DNA from: Chloroflexota bacterium
Lineage (GTDB): Bacteria; Chloroflexota; Anaerolineae; DTPP01
Reading direction: 5' to 3'
Length of the DNA: 6,243 nt
Assembly (NCBI GenBank): GCA_012514615.1
Contig: JAAYZY010000229.1
Coordinates: 1 to 6,243 of the forward strand
The notes beneath the pieces were generated by a model. It was not told the DNA's origin and did not search any database. It worked only from the letters and a program-made list of their open reading frames with translations. Every line of letters starts with the position of its first letter. Positions within the stretch are counted from its first letter, which is position 1. Of the stretch, positions 5,411 through 6,243 are shown one piece after another. Made by a program: the position numbers and the translations under genes.

Positions 5411-6124
5411 GTGAACGCTGGGAAGGCTCAAGATCCTCGGGTACGGAAGGGCGCCCTGCGCTGGCTGTTGCGGGAAACGGTGGGCAACCTGATCCTCATC
5501 GCCATCCTGTTTGGGATTGTGGGCCGCTGGAACTGGCCCATGGGCTGGGCGCTTTCAGGCATCTACATCGTCTGGTCGGCCGCCACTGCCATCCTGATCC
5601 TGCCGGTGAACCCGGCCATGCTTGCCGAACGCTCCCGCCCGCACCCCGACACGCCCAAGTGGGATGTGGCCCTGCTGGGGCTGATGGGGCTGTTCATGGT
5701 GGCCCAATACGTGGTGGCCAGCCTGGATGTGCGCTGGGGCTGGTCGCCGCCTCTGCCGTGGGCCGTGCAGGCGGTGGGTCTTCTGGCGGCGGTGCTGGGC
5801 TACGATGTGCTGGCGGTCTGGTCCATGGTCTCCAACGCCTTCTTCGTGGCCACCGTGCGCATCCAGACGGAGCGTGGGCACACGGTGGCGTCGGGCGGGC
5901 CCTACCGCTACGTGCGCCATCCGGGCTACTTAGGCACCATCCTGTTTCACTTGGCCGCGCCGTTCTTCCTCGGCTCGCTGTGGGCGCTCATCCCGGGGGC
6001 GCTGGCGGGCCTGGTGCTGGTGGCGCGGACGCATCTGGAAGACGACACGCTGCACCGCGCCCTGCCCGGCTACCGGCAGTACGCCTCCCGCGTCCGTTTT
6101 CGCCTGCTGCCGGGCGTGTGGTAG
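5411..6124 (+). CDS. Isoprenylcysteine carboxyl methyltransferase (ICMT)-family integral membrane protein
   Basis: From the GTG at 5411 this is a 237-residue multi-pass membrane protein with about five to six hydrophobic segments (near 23-39, 43-66, 85-104, 117-141, 172-206). The C-terminal half carries the family's SAM-binding signature: SGGPYRYVRHPGYLGTIL (161-178), then RTHLEDDTLHRALPGYRQYASRV (206-228) and a terminal RLLPGVW. This is the ICMT/PEMT (phospholipid methyltransferase) superfamily. Bacteria lack prenylated CaaX proteins, so the substrate is probably a small molecule or lipid and is unknown. The start is set by the GGGGGAGG SD (5395-5402); GTG 5408 is nearly as good. ATG 5099 would give 341 residues with an unrecognised N-terminal part. 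No promoter is visible in the preceding 374 nt, so it may be read with the soluble methyltransferase gene. A hairpin (6117-6140) spans its stop codon. Confidence 0.9.
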   Translation: MNAGKAQDPRVRKGALRWLLRETVGNLILIAILFGIVGRWNWPMGWALSGIYIVWSAATAILILPVNPAMLAERSRPHPDTPKWDVALLGLMGLFMVAQYVVASLDVRWGWSPPLPWAVQAVGLLAAVLGYDVLAVWSMVSNAFFVATVRIQTERGHTVASGGPYRYVRHPGYLGTILFHLAAPFFLGSLWALIPGALAGLVLVARTHLEDDTLHRALPGYRQYASRVRFRLLPGVW

Positions 6125-6140
6125 GGGCCGGCCTACCATA
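6117..6140 (+). other. Hairpin across the ICMT-like stop codon
   Basis: TGGTAGG (6119-6125) pairs perfectly with CCTACCA (6132-6138) around a GGCCGG loop, and G-U and U-A pairs at the base extend it to 9 bp. It lies between the gene end and the tRNA promoter. No U-run follows, so as an intrinsic terminator it would be weak. It may serve as a 3' end stabiliser or a poor terminator. Confidence 0.4.
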
Positions 6141-6146
6141 GCAGTG

Positions 6147-6176
6147 TTGCCTGACCTTCGCGGCCTGTGGTATAAT
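6147..6176 (+). promoter_or_regulatory. tRNA gene promoter
   Basis: A perfect TATAAT (6171-6176) follows TTGCCT (6147-6152) by 18 nt. Transcription would start near 6183, a few bases before the mature tRNA 5' end at 6187, as is usual for single tRNA genes. The -35 and spacing match the proposed arcC promoter. Confidence 0.8.
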
Positions 6177-6186
6177 GGCGGTGCAG

Positions 6187-6243
6187 GGGCCCATAGCTCA
6201 GCGGCAGAGCGGCCGGCTCATAACCGGTTGGTCCCTGGTTTGA
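6187..6243 (+). tRNA. tRNA with CAT anticodon, probably elongator tRNA-Met (3' end outside window)
   Basis: The cloverleaf can be followed to the window edge: acceptor 5' strand GGGCCCA (6187-6193), T8 and A9, D-stem GCTC/GAGC (6196-6199 and 6207-6210) with a 7-nt loop AGCGGCA, and anticodon stem GCCGG/CCGGT (6212-6216 and 6224-6228). The anticodon loop is CTCATAA with CAT at 6219-6221, followed by a 5-nt variable loop, T-stem 5' strand CCTGG (6234-6238) and the start of the T-loop. The anticodon stem lacks the three stacked G-C pairs of initiator tRNA, so elongator Met, or Ile with lysidine-modified CAT, is meant. The acceptor looks more like Met. One oddity: the T-loop starts TTTGA, with T where C56 is nearly invariant. 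The 3' acceptor strand and T-stem partner are outside the window. Confidence 0.92.

Overview
The window is GC-rich bacterial DNA with short intergenic gaps, sigma70-type promoters and Shine-Dalgarno (SD) leaders. The mix of genes (class II deoC, a CrtC/AttH-type secreted lipocalin, a short Nif3-family protein, a carbamate kinase and two methyltransferases) and the style of the proteins suggest a Chloroflexota bacterium, perhaps of the Anaerolineae/Caldilineae type. That assignment is inference; no 16S or other strong marker is present.

Layout: (1) Positions 1-66 hold the first 22 codons of a gene on the minus strand, served by a near-consensus promoter (TTGACA-N17-TACAAT at 120-92). It diverges from a plus-strand promoter with a perfect TATAAT at 170-175. 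(2) Positions 245-2878 look like a three-gene transcription unit: deoC (deoxyribose-phosphate aldolase), a membrane-anchored or secreted CrtC/AttH lipocalin-like protein, and a Nif3/YbgI dinuclear-metal protein, with gaps of 38 and 43 nt. (3) Positions 2861-3981 hold arcC (carbamate kinase) as a single-gene unit. Its promoter overlaps the nif3-like stop codon, and a strong intrinsic terminator (12 bp perfect stem plus U-rich tail) closes it. (4) A promoter at 4017-4045 opens a leader of about 208 nt, rich in possible hairpins, ahead of a class I SAM-dependent methyltransferase (4260-5036). (5) A 374-nt stretch with no recognised gene follows, then an integral-membrane isoprenylcysteine methyltransferase (ICMT)-family protein (5411-6124). 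This stretch stays open in the ICMT frame and has coding-like base bias. (6) A strong promoter (TATAAT at 6171-6176) drives a CAT-anticodon tRNA that is cut off by the window end.

The genes serve loosely related roles: deoC returns deoxyribose 5-phosphate to central metabolism, and carbamate kinase makes ATP from carbamoyl phosphate. No arcA or arcB or other pathway partner is present. The two methyltransferases are adjacent but structurally unrelated, and their substrates cannot be read from sequence. I see no mobile element, CRISPR array or defence system. The parts most worth a second look are the non-coding ones: the methyltransferase leader, the coding-biased stretch before the ICMT-like gene, the competing hairpins over that gene's SD, and the arcC leader with an overlapping small ORF.
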